A DNA stretch of 64,000 nt from Natronorubrum daqingense (lineage in GTDB: Archaea; Halobacteriota; Halobacteria; Halobacteriales; Natrialbaceae), in contig NZ_CP019327.1 of the NCBI RefSeq assembly GCF_001971705.1, forward strand, positions 2,046,001-2,110,000, given 5' to 3'. This document shows, piece by piece, positions 44,162-53,253 of the stretch (position 1 is its first letter; the number at the start of each line of letters is the position of its first letter). The position numbers were made by a program, and so were the translations under genes. A model generated the notes under the pieces. It saw only the letters and a program-made list of their open reading frames with translations. It had not been told where the DNA came from and ran no database searches.

Positions 44162-46897
44162 CTATGAGTCCTCGAGTCGCCGCTGTAAGTCCTGGACTTT
44201 CGACATGAGTTCGATTGGCGGCGTCGTGTTCACGTCGAGTGACTCAAGATCCTCGAGGACGGCTTTCGCGTCCGGATCGATTGGTTCGTCTCGCTCCTCC
44301 TCACCCGCCTGCTGTCGATCTGGTTCACCGCCGTCGGCGTTGGCTGGCCCACGGAACTGGCCGCTCGAGACGTCGAACACCGTTTGAACGGGCTCCCTCG
44401 AGGAGCCTCCCTTCGCTTCGATCGCCTTCTCCTCGCGCAAGCGCTCGAGAACGTCTCTCGAGCGGTCGACGACGGGGTCGGGGACGCCAGCGAGGTCTGC
44501 GACGTGGATCCCGTAGGATCGGTCGGTCGGCCCGTCGCGGACGCTCCGCAGGAAGGTGACGTCGCCGTCGCGTTCGTCCGCCGCGATGTGGACGTTCGCA
44601 ACGCGTGGAAGCCTCGAGGCGAGTCCGGTCAACTCGTGGTAGTGGGTTGCAAAGAGCGTCTTCGCCTGGATTTCGTTGTGCAGGTACTCGGTCGCCGCCC
44701 ACGCGATGGAGATGCCGTCGTACGTCGCCGTGCCGCGGCCGACTTCGTCCAGGATCACGAGCGACTCCTCGGTCGCGGTGTGGAGGATGTTCGAGAGTTC
44801 ACTCATCTCGACCATGAACGTCGAGCGACCCTGTGCGAGTTCGTCGAGCGCACCCACGCGGGTGAAGATGCCGTCGACCAGCCCGATCTCGGCCGCTTTC
44901 GCCGGGACGAAACTACCGATTTGGGCCAAGAGCACGATGCAGGCGACCTGTCGCATGTACGTCGACTTCCCGGACATGTTGGGACCGGTGACGACTAGAA
45001 AGCCCCGCTCGTCGCTCGCGCGTCCGTCAGCGCGTTCCTGGCTGGCGGCGGTAGCCGCCCCATCCATCCGAACGTCGTTCGGAACGAACTCCGTCGTTTG
45101 CTCGACGACAGGGTGGCGACCCTGCTCGATGTCGAGCACGTTGCCAGCATGGAGGTCGGGCTTGATCCATCGATTCTCCGCCGCGTGGGTCGCCAGACTC
45201 GAGAGCGCGTCGACGGTCGCGAGCGTTCTCCCGACGTCTTGAAGCAGTTCAGCCCGGCTAGCGACCGCCTCGCGGAGTTCCGCAAAGAGTTCGTACTCGA
45301 GTTCGCCCCGTTGTTCCTCGAGGCGGAGGATCTCGCGTTCTCGCTCCTCGAGTTCGTCGGTCGTGAACCGCTTCGAGTTCTTGAGCGTCTTGATCTCCTC
45401 GTAGTGGTCAGGGACGCCGTCCGCTGCGGACTTGCCGACCTGAATGTAGTAGCCGTCGGTCTTGTTCCGGTCGACGCTCACGTGCGAGAGACCGTGGGCC
45501 TGTTTTTCGCGATCCGCGAGCGTCTCGAGCCACCGCTTTACCTCCTCGTGGCGCTCGATCACCTCGTCGAGTTCGTCGTCGTACCCTCGCTGGAGGAGTT
45601 CACCCTGCGTGACGGTCGAGGGCGGATCCTCGGCGATGGCCTCCTCGAGCGTCGCGTGGAGTTTCCGAGCGGCCTCGCGGTCCGGCTGATCGACGATGTC
45701 CGACAGCGGCGCATCGGCCAGTTCCGGCGTCGACGCGATGGTGTCCGCCAGTGCTGGCAACACCGCCAGCGTCTCCTGGACGGCCTGTAAGTCTCGTGCA
45801 TCCGCACTGCCGTGAGTCGCCTTCGACGCCAATCGCGCCAGATCGTACGCGTCATCGAGCGTGTCCTGAATCTGATCGCGTGCTAACGCTGCCGACGACA
45901 GCGCTGCGACGCTCTCCTGTCTGCGCTCGAGCGTCTCGAGCGAGCGTTGTGGACGCTGAAGCCACTCCTTCAACAGCCGGCCGCCCGCGCTGGTCTCGGT
46001 GTGATCGATCGTCGTGAAGAGCGAGCCGTCGGTGTCGCCTTGCATCGTCTCGGTCAACTCGAGGTTGCGCTGCGTGGTCGCGTCGAGCGTGACGTGATCG
46101 TCGCCCTGGTGGCTCTGAATGCGCGTCATCGACGCGAGTACGCCCGCACCGGTTTCCTCGACGTACGCGAGAATCGCCCCCGCAGCCGCGAGCGCAGGCT
46201 CGCCGACGGCCAGTCGGTCGACCGCCTCCGACCCGAAGTGCTCGCGAACCGCGTGGGTCGCCCGCTTCGGGGCGAACGACTCCGTCTCGTGGAGGCTCAA
46301 CGTGGCGTCGACGCGTTCGCGGACGTGCGTCAACAACTCGTCGTCGGTTCGGGCCTCCGGCCCCGGCAACACCTCGACGGGATCGAATCGGTACAGCTCC
46401 GTCAGCGCGTCGTCGACGTCCTCGCCCTCCGCGACGAGAAAGCGACCGGTCGTCACGTCGGCGAACGCGAGTCCGTAGCCCTCGGCGGATCCGGAGGAAG
46501 ACGAACTCGAACTCGAGCCCGAGCCGTCGACGATGGCCGCCAAATACTGGGCGTCCGCGTCGGTCGTCTCGAGGAGGGTTCCCGGCGTGACGACGCGAAC
46601 GACTTCGCGTGCGTGGCCGGCATCGGTCTCGTACTGGTCCGCGACGGCGACCCGGTAGCCGCGCTCGACGAGGGCCTTCAGGTAGGGCGTCAGGTCGTTA
46701 ACTGGCACTCCGGCCATCGGATACGACGAGCCGTGGGAGGACTTCTGGGAGACTTTGAGATCGAGTTCGTCGCTGACGGTCTCGGCGTCCTCGCCGAAGA
46801 ACTCGTAGAAATCGCCACACTGCATCGCCAGCAAATCGGCGTCGGTGTCCTCCTTGAGCGAGAAGAACTCACCGACGATCCCCGTCGCCTCGGTCAT
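44162..46897 (-). CDS. mutS: DNA mismatch repair protein MutS (MutS1 type)
   Basis: A 911-residue protein. The mismatch-recognition motif FYEFF lies near residue 30 (CGDFYEFFGED), and the ATPase P-loop TGPNMSGKSTYMRQ is in the C-terminal third, followed by LDEVGRGTATYDG and ATHYHEL. A Gly/Ser run (GSGSSSSSSSSGS) around residue 145 is an unusual low-complexity insert in the connector region. ATG 46897 is chosen over GTG 46918 because TTTTAG sits about 27 bp upstream, the leaderless spacing. Confidence 0.95.
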   Translation of the reverse strand: MTEATGIVGEFFSLKEDTDADLLAMQCGDFYEFFGEDAETVSDELDLKVSQKSSHGSSYPMAGVPVNDLTPYLKALVERGYRVAVADQYETDAGHAREVVRVVTPGTLLETTDADAQYLAAIVDGSGSSSSSSSSGSAEGYGLAFADVTTGRFLVAEGEDVDDALTELYRFDPVEVLPGPEARTDDELLTHVRERVDATLSLHETESFAPKRATHAVREHFGSEAVDRLAVGEPALAAAGAILAYVEETGAGVLASMTRIQSHQGDDHVTLDATTQRNLELTETMQGDTDGSLFTTIDHTETSAGGRLLKEWLQRPQRSLETLERRQESVAALSSAALARDQIQDTLDDAYDLARLASKATHGSADARDLQAVQETLAVLPALADTIASTPELADAPLSDIVDQPDREAARKLHATLEEAIAEDPPSTVTQGELLQRGYDDELDEVIERHEEVKRWLETLADREKQAHGLSHVSVDRNKTDGYYIQVGKSAADGVPDHYEEIKTLKNSKRFTTDELEEREREILRLEEQRGELEYELFAELREAVASRAELLQDVGRTLATVDALSSLATHAAENRWIKPDLHAGNVLDIEQGRHPVVEQTTEFVPNDVRMDGAATAASQERADGRASDERGFLVVTGPNMSGKSTYMRQVACIVLLAQIGSFVPAKAAEIGLVDGIFTRVGALDELAQGRSTFMVEMSELSNILHTATEESLVILDEVGRGTATYDGISIAWAATEYLHNEIQAKTLFATHYHELTGLASRLPRVANVHIAADERDGDVTFLRSVRDGPTDRSYGIHVADLAGVPDPVVDRSRDVLERLREEKAIEAKGGSSREPVQTVFDVSSGQFRGPANADGGEPDRQQAGEEERDEPIDPDAKAVLEDLESLDVNTTPPIELMSKVQDLQRRLEDS

Positions 46898-46946
46898 GTA
46901 CGGTGACTGTTCGGCCACCGCTAAAATCCTGCGGGTTCCGCGGTGG

Positions 46947-47030
46947 GCTATCTGTCAGCGTTTGCGATGGACCATCTGACAGGTTTCGCGATGGACCATC
47001 TGACAGGTTTTGCGATGGACCATCCAACAG
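46947..47030. repeat. 24-bp tandem repeat upstream of mutS, about 3.5 copies
   Basis: Units starting GCTATCTGTCAGC (46947), ACCATCTGACAGG (46971 and 46995) and ACCATCCAACAGC (47019) each end in GCGATGG except the last partial one. The period is 24 bp. The array lies between the stop of the CsaA-like gene and the mutS promoter, about 50-130 bp upstream of mutS. A period of 24 and lack of reading-frame constraint argue for a recent slippage product. Confidence 0.85.
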
Positions 47031-47045
47031 CTCCCGCAGTTCCCC

Positions 47046-47381
47046 TCAGAACAACAGGCCGCCGAGCGGAACGTCCTTCTCCGTATCCGGCTCGACGAGA
47101 ATCGGGTACTCCTCCTCGTCCGGAACGCCGACAGTCAACGCTTCGGATTTGAACCCCGCGATTCGGACCGAGCCGAGATTCGTCGCACAGAGCACCCGCC
47201 GCCCCTCGAGTTCGTCGGGATCGTAGTGGTGATCTAACTGCCCTGCAGATTGAATCTCGCCGTGCTCTTCGCCGAGGTCGATCCACAGCTTTGTCATCTT
47301 CGGCTTGTTCGCCTCCGGAAACGATTCCGCCTCGAGTATCTCTCCGACGCGAATCTCGACGTCGAACGGACTTTCGACCAT
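47046..47381 (-). CDS. CsaA/MetRS-tail-like tRNA-binding OB-fold protein
   Basis: A 111-residue protein of the EMAP/CsaA type: VEIRVGEILEAESFPEANKPK, then CATNLGSVRIAGFKSEALTVG and a final PDTEKDVPLGGLLF. This OB-fold binds tRNA, and in archaea stand-alone copies often pair with methionyl-tRNA synthetase. It is encoded just upstream of mutS on the same strand. ATG 47381 (MVESPFD) is used; the longer frame upstream is not coding-like. Confidence 0.85.
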   Translation of the reverse strand: MVESPFDVEIRVGEILEAESFPEANKPKMTKLWIDLGEEHGEIQSAGQLDHHYDPDELEGRRVLCATNLGSVRIAGFKSEALTVGVPDEEEYPILVEPDTEKDVPLGGLLF

Positions 47382-47480
47382 GCGTCGCGATATCATCCCC
47401 CTCCAAAAAGATCCTTTCTGTTTCCGTACCCGGATCACTTCGCGGTCGTCGTCGCTCGCGGAGTTCAGCGGCGATCGGCG

Positions 47481-48452
47481 TTACTCTCGAAGCACCTCGG
47501 CCAACAGCGAGAGACTCTCGTCGTCCGGATCGGCCGCGTCCGGAATCACGAGCATGGCCGTCTCGATACCGACGGCAGCGTACTCCTCGAGTCGCCTCGC
47601 TACGTCGTCCGGCGTCCCGGTCGGTGCCGACTCGAGGTAGCCCGCGAGGAAGTGCTCTCGAGGGGTCGTCGGGCCATCGGGGAGGAATTCGCTCTTGAAC
47701 CGCTCGCGTTTGTCTTCGGCGGCGTCTGCGGTCTCGGCGACGAACACGAACAGTTCGGCGGAGGTTCGGATCTCCTCGAATCGCGCGTCGTCCGCGCAGT
47801 GATCCCGCAGTACCTCGAGTTTGTCGGCAAAGCCCGACGGCGTTAGCGTGCCGTAATTCCAGCCGTCGGCCAGTTCGGCGGCGTACCGGAGGGTGAACTG
47901 CTCACCGCCGCCGCCGATCCAGATCGGCGGGTGGGGGTCTTGCACCGGTTTCGGTTCGCAGATGGCCTCCTCGAGGTCGACGTCGAGGTGGTTCCCCGTG
48001 TGCGTGTACGTCTCGTTCGTCCAGAGCCCCTGAAGGATCTCGATCGTTTCGGCGAGCCGGCGGATTCGGTCGGCCGGCGGCGTCCGAAACTCGTAGCCGA
48101 ACCGGTCGTACTCGTCCTCGTACCAGCCGGCACCGAGTCCGAGCTCGAGTCGACCGTCGCTGAGGTGATCGACCGTCGTCGCCATCTTCGCCAGCAGCGC
48201 CGGGTGACGGTACGATTGGCTCGTCACCAAGGTCCCGAGGCGAATTCGGTCGGTCGCCTCGGCGATTGCACTGAGCGTCGTCCAGCACTCGTGGGTATCC
48301 CGCCGCGGGTCGCCGATCCACGACTGCAAGTGATCCTCGAGCCAGACCGCGTCGTACGCGAGTCGCTCGGCCTCGAGTGCCGTCTGGCGAACCGTCTCGA
48401 CCTCGCTTCCGTACTGCGGTAGGATGATACCCACTTCCGACAGTCCCGTCAT
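47481..48452 (-). CDS. F420-dependent LLM-class oxidoreductase coupled to thiDN
   Basis: A 323-residue TIM-barrel flavin/F420 enzyme of the luciferase-like monooxygenase class. GIILPQYGSEVETVRQTALEAERLAYDAVWLEDHL is the N-terminal signature, TLVTSQSYRHPALLAKMATTVDHLSDGRLELGLGAGWYEDEY the central one. Its ATG 48452 overlaps the stop of thiDN by ATGA, so the two are cotranslated. A redox step near thiamine metabolism is an inference from that coupling; family substrates are very diverse. Confidence 0.85.
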   Translation of the reverse strand: MTGLSEVGIILPQYGSEVETVRQTALEAERLAYDAVWLEDHLQSWIGDPRRDTHECWTTLSAIAEATDRIRLGTLVTSQSYRHPALLAKMATTVDHLSDGRLELGLGAGWYEDEYDRFGYEFRTPPADRIRRLAETIEILQGLWTNETYTHTGNHLDVDLEEAICEPKPVQDPHPPIWIGGGGEQFTLRYAAELADGWNYGTLTPSGFADKLEVLRDHCADDARFEEIRTSAELFVFVAETADAAEDKRERFKSEFLPDGPTTPREHFLAGYLESAPTGTPDDVARRLEEYAAVGIETAMLVIPDAADPDDESLSLLAEVLRE

Positions 48453-49813
48453 CGCTGTCCCACCTCCGCCGTGAGTTCGATCACGCGGTCGACAAGCGTC
48501 TCCGGGTCGCTCGCGACCAGTTTCGCCATCGCCTCCTTGCCGACGTCGCCGCGGTCGATCACGGCTACCGGGGGTTCCTCGCGTCCGCCGAACGCCTGCC
48601 GGGCACCCCAGCCCATCGTGTGCCCCTCCTCGCTCTTCCCCGCTGCTGGCTCGTCCGCTCGATCGTACCCAGCGATCGACCACTCGAGGGCCTCGAGCGC
48701 GTCGTCGACGTCCGGACCGAACCGGCAGTTGACGGCGAATCGGAGTTCGGGGAAGAATTCCCGGGCCGAGAGCAGGAACCGGGCAACGTGACTCGAGGCA
48801 CCGAAGCGAACACCGCGGTTCGGTTGGACGCCCGAGAGCGTGCGCGCGATTCGTCCCTCGACGGCCGCCGTCTCCTCGACCGTTTCGGCGGAGGGCGTTG
48901 CCCCGACCACGTTCATCCCGACCTCAGGCACGAGCGGGGACACGTCGCGTTCGACGAACCGATCGACGACGCCCTGCACCGCTTCGGCAGTCGGCTCCCG
49001 GGCGGCCTCATTTCGCAGGTCGACGAGGTGGTTGACCGCGCCGGGACCGCCCCCGACGTCGGAGTGGTAGCGCACGGCGCGCTCGAGGAACGCCGTCGCG
49101 CCCTCGACCGCCGCCTCGAGCGAGTCACCCCTGGCGAGACGGGACGCGATCGACGCGGCGAGCGTACAGCCAGAGCCGTGGGTCGCCTCGGTGTCGACCC
49201 GCGGGTGTTCGAACGTCCGAACGCCCTCGCCCGTGACGAGCACGTCCCGAATTCGGTCGCCGGGAACGTGCCCTCCTTTGACGAGCGCCGCGTCGACGCC
49301 GGTCTCGAGGATTTCCTCGCCGGCTTCGCGTGCGCGCTCTTCGTCCGTCACTTCGATCCCCGTCAGCACTTCGGCCTCGTCCGCGTTCGGCGTCGCGACC
49401 GTCGCTTCCCCTAACAGCGCTTCGTACGCCCGTTCGGCTTCGGGCTCGAGCAACCGATCCCCCGAGGTGGCGACCATCACCGGATCGACCACGAGCGGAA
49501 AGTCGAACGACTCGGCGTGGTCGGCGACCGTCTGAACGATTTCGGTCGTCGCGAGCATCCCCGTCTTCGCCGCGCCGACCGCGAAGTCCGTCGTGACGGC
49601 CTCGAGTTGGGCGACGACTTCGTCGCGGGGGAGCGTGAACGAGGAGTCGACGCCGCGGGTGTGCTGGGCCGTGACGGCGGTGATCGCCGAGGTTCCGAAG
49701 ACGCCGTGGGCCGCCATCGTCGCGAGATCGGCTTGAATGCCGGCTCCGCCGCCGGAGTCGCTACCGGCGATCGTCAGCGCGACGGGGCGGGAGTCGGGTG
49801 CGGACGTTCTCAT
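48449..49813 (-). CDS. thiDN: Bifunctional HMP-P kinase ThiD fused to thiamine-phosphate synthase ThiN
   Basis: A 454-residue thiamine biosynthesis enzyme. The N-terminal ThiD kinase has IAGSDSGGGAGIQADLAT and HGSGCTLAASIASRL, phosphorylating hydroxymethylpyrimidine phosphate. The C-terminal part (GMNVVGATP, RGVRFGASSHVARFLL, EEGHTMGWGARQAFGG) is ThiN, which couples the pyrimidine to the thiazole in archaea lacking ThiE. Its stop overlaps the LLM oxidoreductase start. A TATA-like element lies just upstream. Confidence 0.93.
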   Translation of the reverse strand: MRTSAPDSRPVALTIAGSDSGGGAGIQADLATMAAHGVFGTSAITAVTAQHTRGVDSSFTLPRDEVVAQLEAVTTDFAVGAAKTGMLATTEIVQTVADHAESFDFPLVVDPVMVATSGDRLLEPEAERAYEALLGEATVATPNADEAEVLTGIEVTDEERAREAGEEILETGVDAALVKGGHVPGDRIRDVLVTGEGVRTFEHPRVDTEATHGSGCTLAASIASRLARGDSLEAAVEGATAFLERAVRYHSDVGGGPGAVNHLVDLRNEAAREPTAEAVQGVVDRFVERDVSPLVPEVGMNVVGATPSAETVEETAAVEGRIARTLSGVQPNRGVRFGASSHVARFLLSAREFFPELRFAVNCRFGPDVDDALEALEWSIAGYDRADEPAAGKSEEGHTMGWGARQAFGGREEPPVAVIDRGDVGKEAMAKLVASDPETLVDRVIELTAEVGQR

Positions 49814-49831
49814 GCGAGTGTGTATTTTCCG

Positions 49832-49842
49832 GTTATACTAAG
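49832..49842 (-). promoter_or_regulatory. TATA-like element upstream of thiDN
   Basis: On the minus strand TTAGTATAA is centred about 24 bp upstream of ATG 49813, a near-leaderless spacing. Thiamine genes in haloarchaea are regulated by the transcriptional regulator ThiR rather than by an RNA; I saw no TPP riboswitch sequence here. Confidence 0.4.
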
Positions 49843-49933
49843 CGGTAATGGTCATCAATCCTGAATAGCCACCCGCACGGAAACTAGCTGCTTACGCAAA
49901 AACTGCCCACTCGCACGATACGAACCACCGTAG

Positions 49934-50007
49934 TGGCGCGTGCATAGTCGTGACCGCGAAGGCGCGTACAGGGCCGTGACCGCGAAGGCGCGTGCGGAGC
50001 CGTGATG
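49934..50007. repeat. 26-bp tandem repeat, about 2.5-3 copies
   Basis: The element CGTGACCGCGAAGGCGCGT begins at 49949 and 49975, and a truncated copy CGTGATG at 50001; an earlier partial (GGCGCGTGC) precedes it at 49936. The period is exactly 26 bp. It lies in the gene-free stretch between thiDN and the AIR-synthase-like gene. Confidence 0.8.
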
Positions 50008-50033
50008 AGTGGCGACGAATCACGGCTCGACTC

Positions 50034-50479
50034 CGCGCGAGGGATGAACGAACGACCGTGGGAGTGAGTGAATCGGTTGGGGAGGACGTGGAAATCATCG
50101 CGCCCACGAGTGGAGCGGTGGGCTGCGTCTCGAGCGTCCGATTTCTACCAGCGTGTCGACCCTGGACGGCGTGTCGACCCCGGACGAAGTGATCCCCCGC
50201 TCGCCCTCTCGCGTACCAGCGCCACTCTCCGATGTTTTCTCCCCCAGTAGATTTTCTCGCGCCGGCTTCACCCTCGTCGCCAGTTGCATCGTCTCAATTT
50301 CACTCGAGACCGAGATCATCGCCACGCCAAGACTACCGTGAATCCAGTTCCACCGTCACGCCAAGACTACCGTGACACCAGTTCCGCCGAGTCGCTTCCT
50401 GCACACGCTGGCAACAAGGGTTTCCACGTCCTCCCCAGCCGATTCGCTCGTTCGCGACGCTCGCTCATCCCTCGCGCGA
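50034..50479. repeat. About 60-bp imperfect inverted repeat pair around a gene-free segment
   Basis: The left arm 50034-50094 (CGCGCGAGGGATGAACGAAC ... GGGGAGGACGTGGAAA) and the reverse complement of the right arm 50421-50479 match over nearly their full length with a 2-base indel. Between them lies a second, direct repeat with a 34-bp period at 50323-50390 (CACGCCAAGACTACCGTGA). The inverted arms read similar peptides (NRLGRTWK) on opposite strands, which shows that they share ancestry. No transposase is present. Confidence 0.75.
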
Positions 50480-50707
50480 GTTCGAGTCGCGATTCGCTAC
50501 GACTGCTCATCGCGACTCCGCACACGCCACTGCGGTAACTGCAGGTGGGGCCGGCCGCGTGGCGAACGCCCATCTCGAGGAGCCACCACCATCCTCGATC
50601 GAAATCCACTCGAGCGTAAATCCACTCGAGCGAACTCGAAGCAAACGAGTGTCGAATCGATCCTCCAGGTCGATCCGATCAAACACATCCCACTCGAGAG
50701 AGATCGA

Positions 50708-51760
50708 CTACTCGTTTGCCGCCCCGGCCAGGTCGGCGTACGCCCGCCAGGAGGGATCGACGCGCGGGTGCTCGAGTCGGTCGCCGTCGACCAACACCTC
50801 GCCACCCTGGTCGTCACCATCGCCGTCGCGGTCATCGCCGGTATCCACGACGCGGCCGATTTCGGCGACGGCCGTCCCTCGCGCCTCGAGCGCCTCGCGA
50901 ACGGCGTCCACCCCGGCGGGATCGACCGCGATCACCAGCGAACCGCTGCTCGTCGCCGCCCACGGATCGATCTCGAGGTGCTCGCACACCCTTTCGACGC
51001 CGGGTCGCATCGGGACGGCCTCGCTGTCGATCGAAAACCGAACGCCCGCACCGTCTGCCATCTCGTTGAGCGCGCCCGCCAGTCCGCCCTCCGTGACGTC
51101 GTGCATCGCCGTCACCGGCCCCGCCGCGGCCGCGGTCAACGCATCGCGAACGCAGTAGACGTCCTCGAGTCGATCCTGTGCGGCACCGACGATATCGTCC
51201 GGGAGCCCCAACTCCGCCGGGAAGAGCGTGCTCAGGAGGCCGACCGTCTCCGCGGCCGGGCCCGTGGTCAACAGGAGTCGATCACCGTCGCTGGCCCCGT
51301 CGGGTCGGACAATGTCGTCGTGCTCGCCGACGCCCATCGCGGTCGCCGCGCCAACCCAGGGATGGGACGGGTCCGAGTATCGGGCCGTGTGTCCGGTTAC
51401 GACGGCAACTCCGAGATCCACACACTCCGCGTGGATCGTCTCCCAGACGGTGCCAAACTGCTCGTCGGTCATCGTCTCCGGGAGCGTAAAACAAATCGAG
51501 AGGTGTGACGGCGCGATACCACTCACCGCTACATCGGCGAGTACGAGGTCGAGCGCGAAGCGCGCCGCGCGCTCGAATCCGAGCGGCGGAGCGATAGACA
51601 GTGGATCCGTCGCGGTTACCAGCGCCCGGCCGTCGATATCGAGGACGCCGAAATCGACGCCGTGAGTCGGGCCGATGGCGACATCGTCTCGTTCCGCACC
51701 GAGATTCGGCGCGACGCGACGGTCGAAGAACTGCCGATCGATTTTGCCGAGATCGCTCAC
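50708..51760 (-). CDS. AIR-synthase/PurM-like superfamily protein
   Basis: A 350-residue protein with a GTG start at 51760. The N-terminal half reads DRQFFDRRVAPNLGAERDDVAIGPTHGVDFGV, DPLSIAPPLGFERAARFALDLVLADVAVSGIAP, and the second domain has TAMHDVTEGGLAGALNEMA, as in HypE, ThiL, SelD and PurM relatives that bind ATP and an acidic substrate. It is not canonical PurM. Nearest sequence-like family members are HypE-like, but no hydrogenase maturation genes are near, so the substrate is unknown. Confidence 0.78.
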   Translation of the reverse strand: MSDLGKIDRQFFDRRVAPNLGAERDDVAIGPTHGVDFGVLDIDGRALVTATDPLSIAPPLGFERAARFALDLVLADVAVSGIAPSHLSICFTLPETMTDEQFGTVWETIHAECVDLGVAVVTGHTARYSDPSHPWVGAATAMGVGEHDDIVRPDGASDGDRLLLTTGPAAETVGLLSTLFPAELGLPDDIVGAAQDRLEDVYCVRDALTAAAAGPVTAMHDVTEGGLAGALNEMADGAGVRFSIDSEAVPMRPGVERVCEHLEIDPWAATSSGSLVIAVDPAGVDAVREALEARGTAVAEIGRVVDTGDDRDGDGDDQGGEVLVDGDRLEHPRVDPSWRAYADLAGAANE

Positions 51761-52152
51761 GCTCGAGTCGTTCCGGCGAGTCGCCTTAGCGATTGCTGAT
51801 TCGGCGCTCGAGATAGCCTGTGGACTGTCTCTCCTGGCGAATCAATGCGGACGACTCGAGGCGCTCGAATCCGATTCGATATAGCGATTTTCAGTTCATG
51901 GACTCGGTGAGGGGGAGTCGGTATGGAGCACAAAATCTGGACCGTCGAAGCCCTATTCCACTGTATACTGCACTTCCGAGGGTGTTCGTTGCCGCCTTCG
52001 GGTCCACTCCGTCCGCGTTCAGATCACCCCGGTCAGTCGGTTCGCTCTACTCGCACCATATCCGAAATCAAATTCCCTTACGCCGAACGAGTATCGAAAC
52101 GGCGAAAAGTTACAGAGAATAGTAAAGTGCGTCACGGCCTTACCGGCTGTAG
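51761..52152. other. Intergenic region upstream of the MOT1-like transporter
   Basis: A 392-bp divergent gap. An AT-richer stretch with GTTACAGAGAATAGTAAAG at 52110-52128 precedes ATG 52153 and is the likely promoter. Short open frames such as one around 51923 have no recognisable domain. No repeat or RNA is evident. Confidence 0.4.
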
Positions 52153-53253
52153 ATGGCGTACTCACTCGGTTCGTCGACTGACTCCGATCTCGAGTTCTCG
52201 ATGTCCGAACTGACGGGTGCGCTAGGTGATTCGGTTACCGTTCTCCCCCTTCTCATCGCCCTCGCAGCGACGACGAGCGTCTCGCTGCCACACGTCCTGG
52301 TCGGGTTCGGCATCTTCCAGATCGTCTGGGGGCTGTACTACGGGATGCCCCTGTCCGTCGAACCGATGAAAGCGCTGATCGGATTGGCCATCGTCGGCTC
52401 GCTTTCCTACCCTGAACTCGCCGCAGCCGGATTGCTCGCGGGCGGCGTCTTGCTCCTCGTCGGGAAACTCGGACTCGTCGGCGAGATCCAACGACTCGTC
52501 GGCGAACCCGTCATCCGCGGCGTCCAGTTCGCAGTCGCCTTGCTCTTGCTCGAGGCAGCGCTGGATCTTACCGTCGAGAGTATCCCGCTCGCGCTCGCCG
52601 GCCTGGCAATCGTCGGACTCTTCGCGCTCGCCGGCCACCAGGGAACGAGCATCCTGCTCGTCCTCGGCCTCGGGGGACTCGCCGCGGTCGCGACGGCTGG
52701 CATTCCGACGCCGCGTCTTCCCGACCCGACCCTCTTTCCCGCAGGCACGCCGACGGTATCGAGCGCAGCACTCGAGGGCACCGTCGCTCAGCTGGGGATG
52801 ACGGTCGGCAACGCGGCTATCGCGACCGCGTTACTCTGTAGTGACCTCTACGATCGGAACGTTTCGGCGGATTCACTGTCCAAAAGCATGGGCGTAACGT
52901 GTCTTGCCGCGGTTCCGATCGGTGGCGTTCCGATGTGTCACGGCAGCGGCGGCCTCGCGGGGAAGTACGCCTTCGGCGCTCGCACCGGGGGTGCAAACGT
53001 CATTCTCGGGGTCGGCTACCTGGCCCTCGCGCTCGTCGCGACCGGGGCCTTACTCGCCGCGTTCCCCGTCGCCGTCCTCGGAGCCTTGCTCGTCGTCGTT
53101 TCCATCGAACTCGCTCGAGCATCGTTCGCCCCCGTCGACGGCCGGCAATCGCTGGCGATCGTCCTCGGCGTGGGGATTCTCGGATTAGCGATCAACGTCG
53201 GGGTCGCGTTCGTCCTCGGTGCCATCGTGTTCTGGGTGCTCGCTCGCGAGTGA
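52153..53253 (+). CDS. Putative sulfate/molybdate transporter (MOT1/SulP-like)
   Basis: A 366-residue protein with about 10 membrane helices. MSELTGALGDSVTVLPLLIAL, then YYGMPLSVEPMKALIGLAI and VPMCHGSGGLAGKYAFGARTG are conserved segments of the MOT1 family, which imports molybdate or sulfate. The PMKA segment is the recognised family core. Start ATG 52153 or an internal ATG at 52201 are both possible. Which oxyanion is carried cannot be told from sequence. Confidence 0.83.
   Translation: MAYSLGSSTDSDLEFSMSELTGALGDSVTVLPLLIALAATTSVSLPHVLVGFGIFQIVWGLYYGMPLSVEPMKALIGLAIVGSLSYPELAAAGLLAGGVLLLVGKLGLVGEIQRLVGEPVIRGVQFAVALLLLEAALDLTVESIPLALAGLAIVGLFALAGHQGTSILLVLGLGGLAAVATAGIPTPRLPDPTLFPAGTPTVSSAALEGTVAQLGMTVGNAAIATALLCSDLYDRNVSADSLSKSMGVTCLAAVPIGGVPMCHGSGGLAGKYAFGARTGGANVILGVGYLALALVATGALLAAFPVAVLGALLVVVSIELARASFAPVDGRQSLAIVLGVGILGLAINVGVAFVLGAIVFWVLARE

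Larger units (their letters stand above)
49814..50707. other. Gene-free 0.9-kb stretch between thiDN and the AIR-synthase-like gene
   Basis: Apart from the repeats listed separately, I see no gene here. The open frames have the repetitive character of the repeats and no conserved motifs. The segment looks like accumulated noncoding repeat sequence or the residue of decayed genes. A small undetected RNA cannot be excluded. Confidence 0.5.

Noticed and set aside
49814-49880. TPP riboswitch upstream of thiDN
   Set aside because: The leader is nearly absent (TATA about 24 bp before ATG), so there is no room for a riboswitch, and no conserved TPP core bases are seen.
51923-52213. Short open frame resembling a transposase fragment
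   Set aside because: It starts MEHKIWTVEALFHCILHFRG, but I found no DDE or insertion-sequence signature and no terminal repeats.
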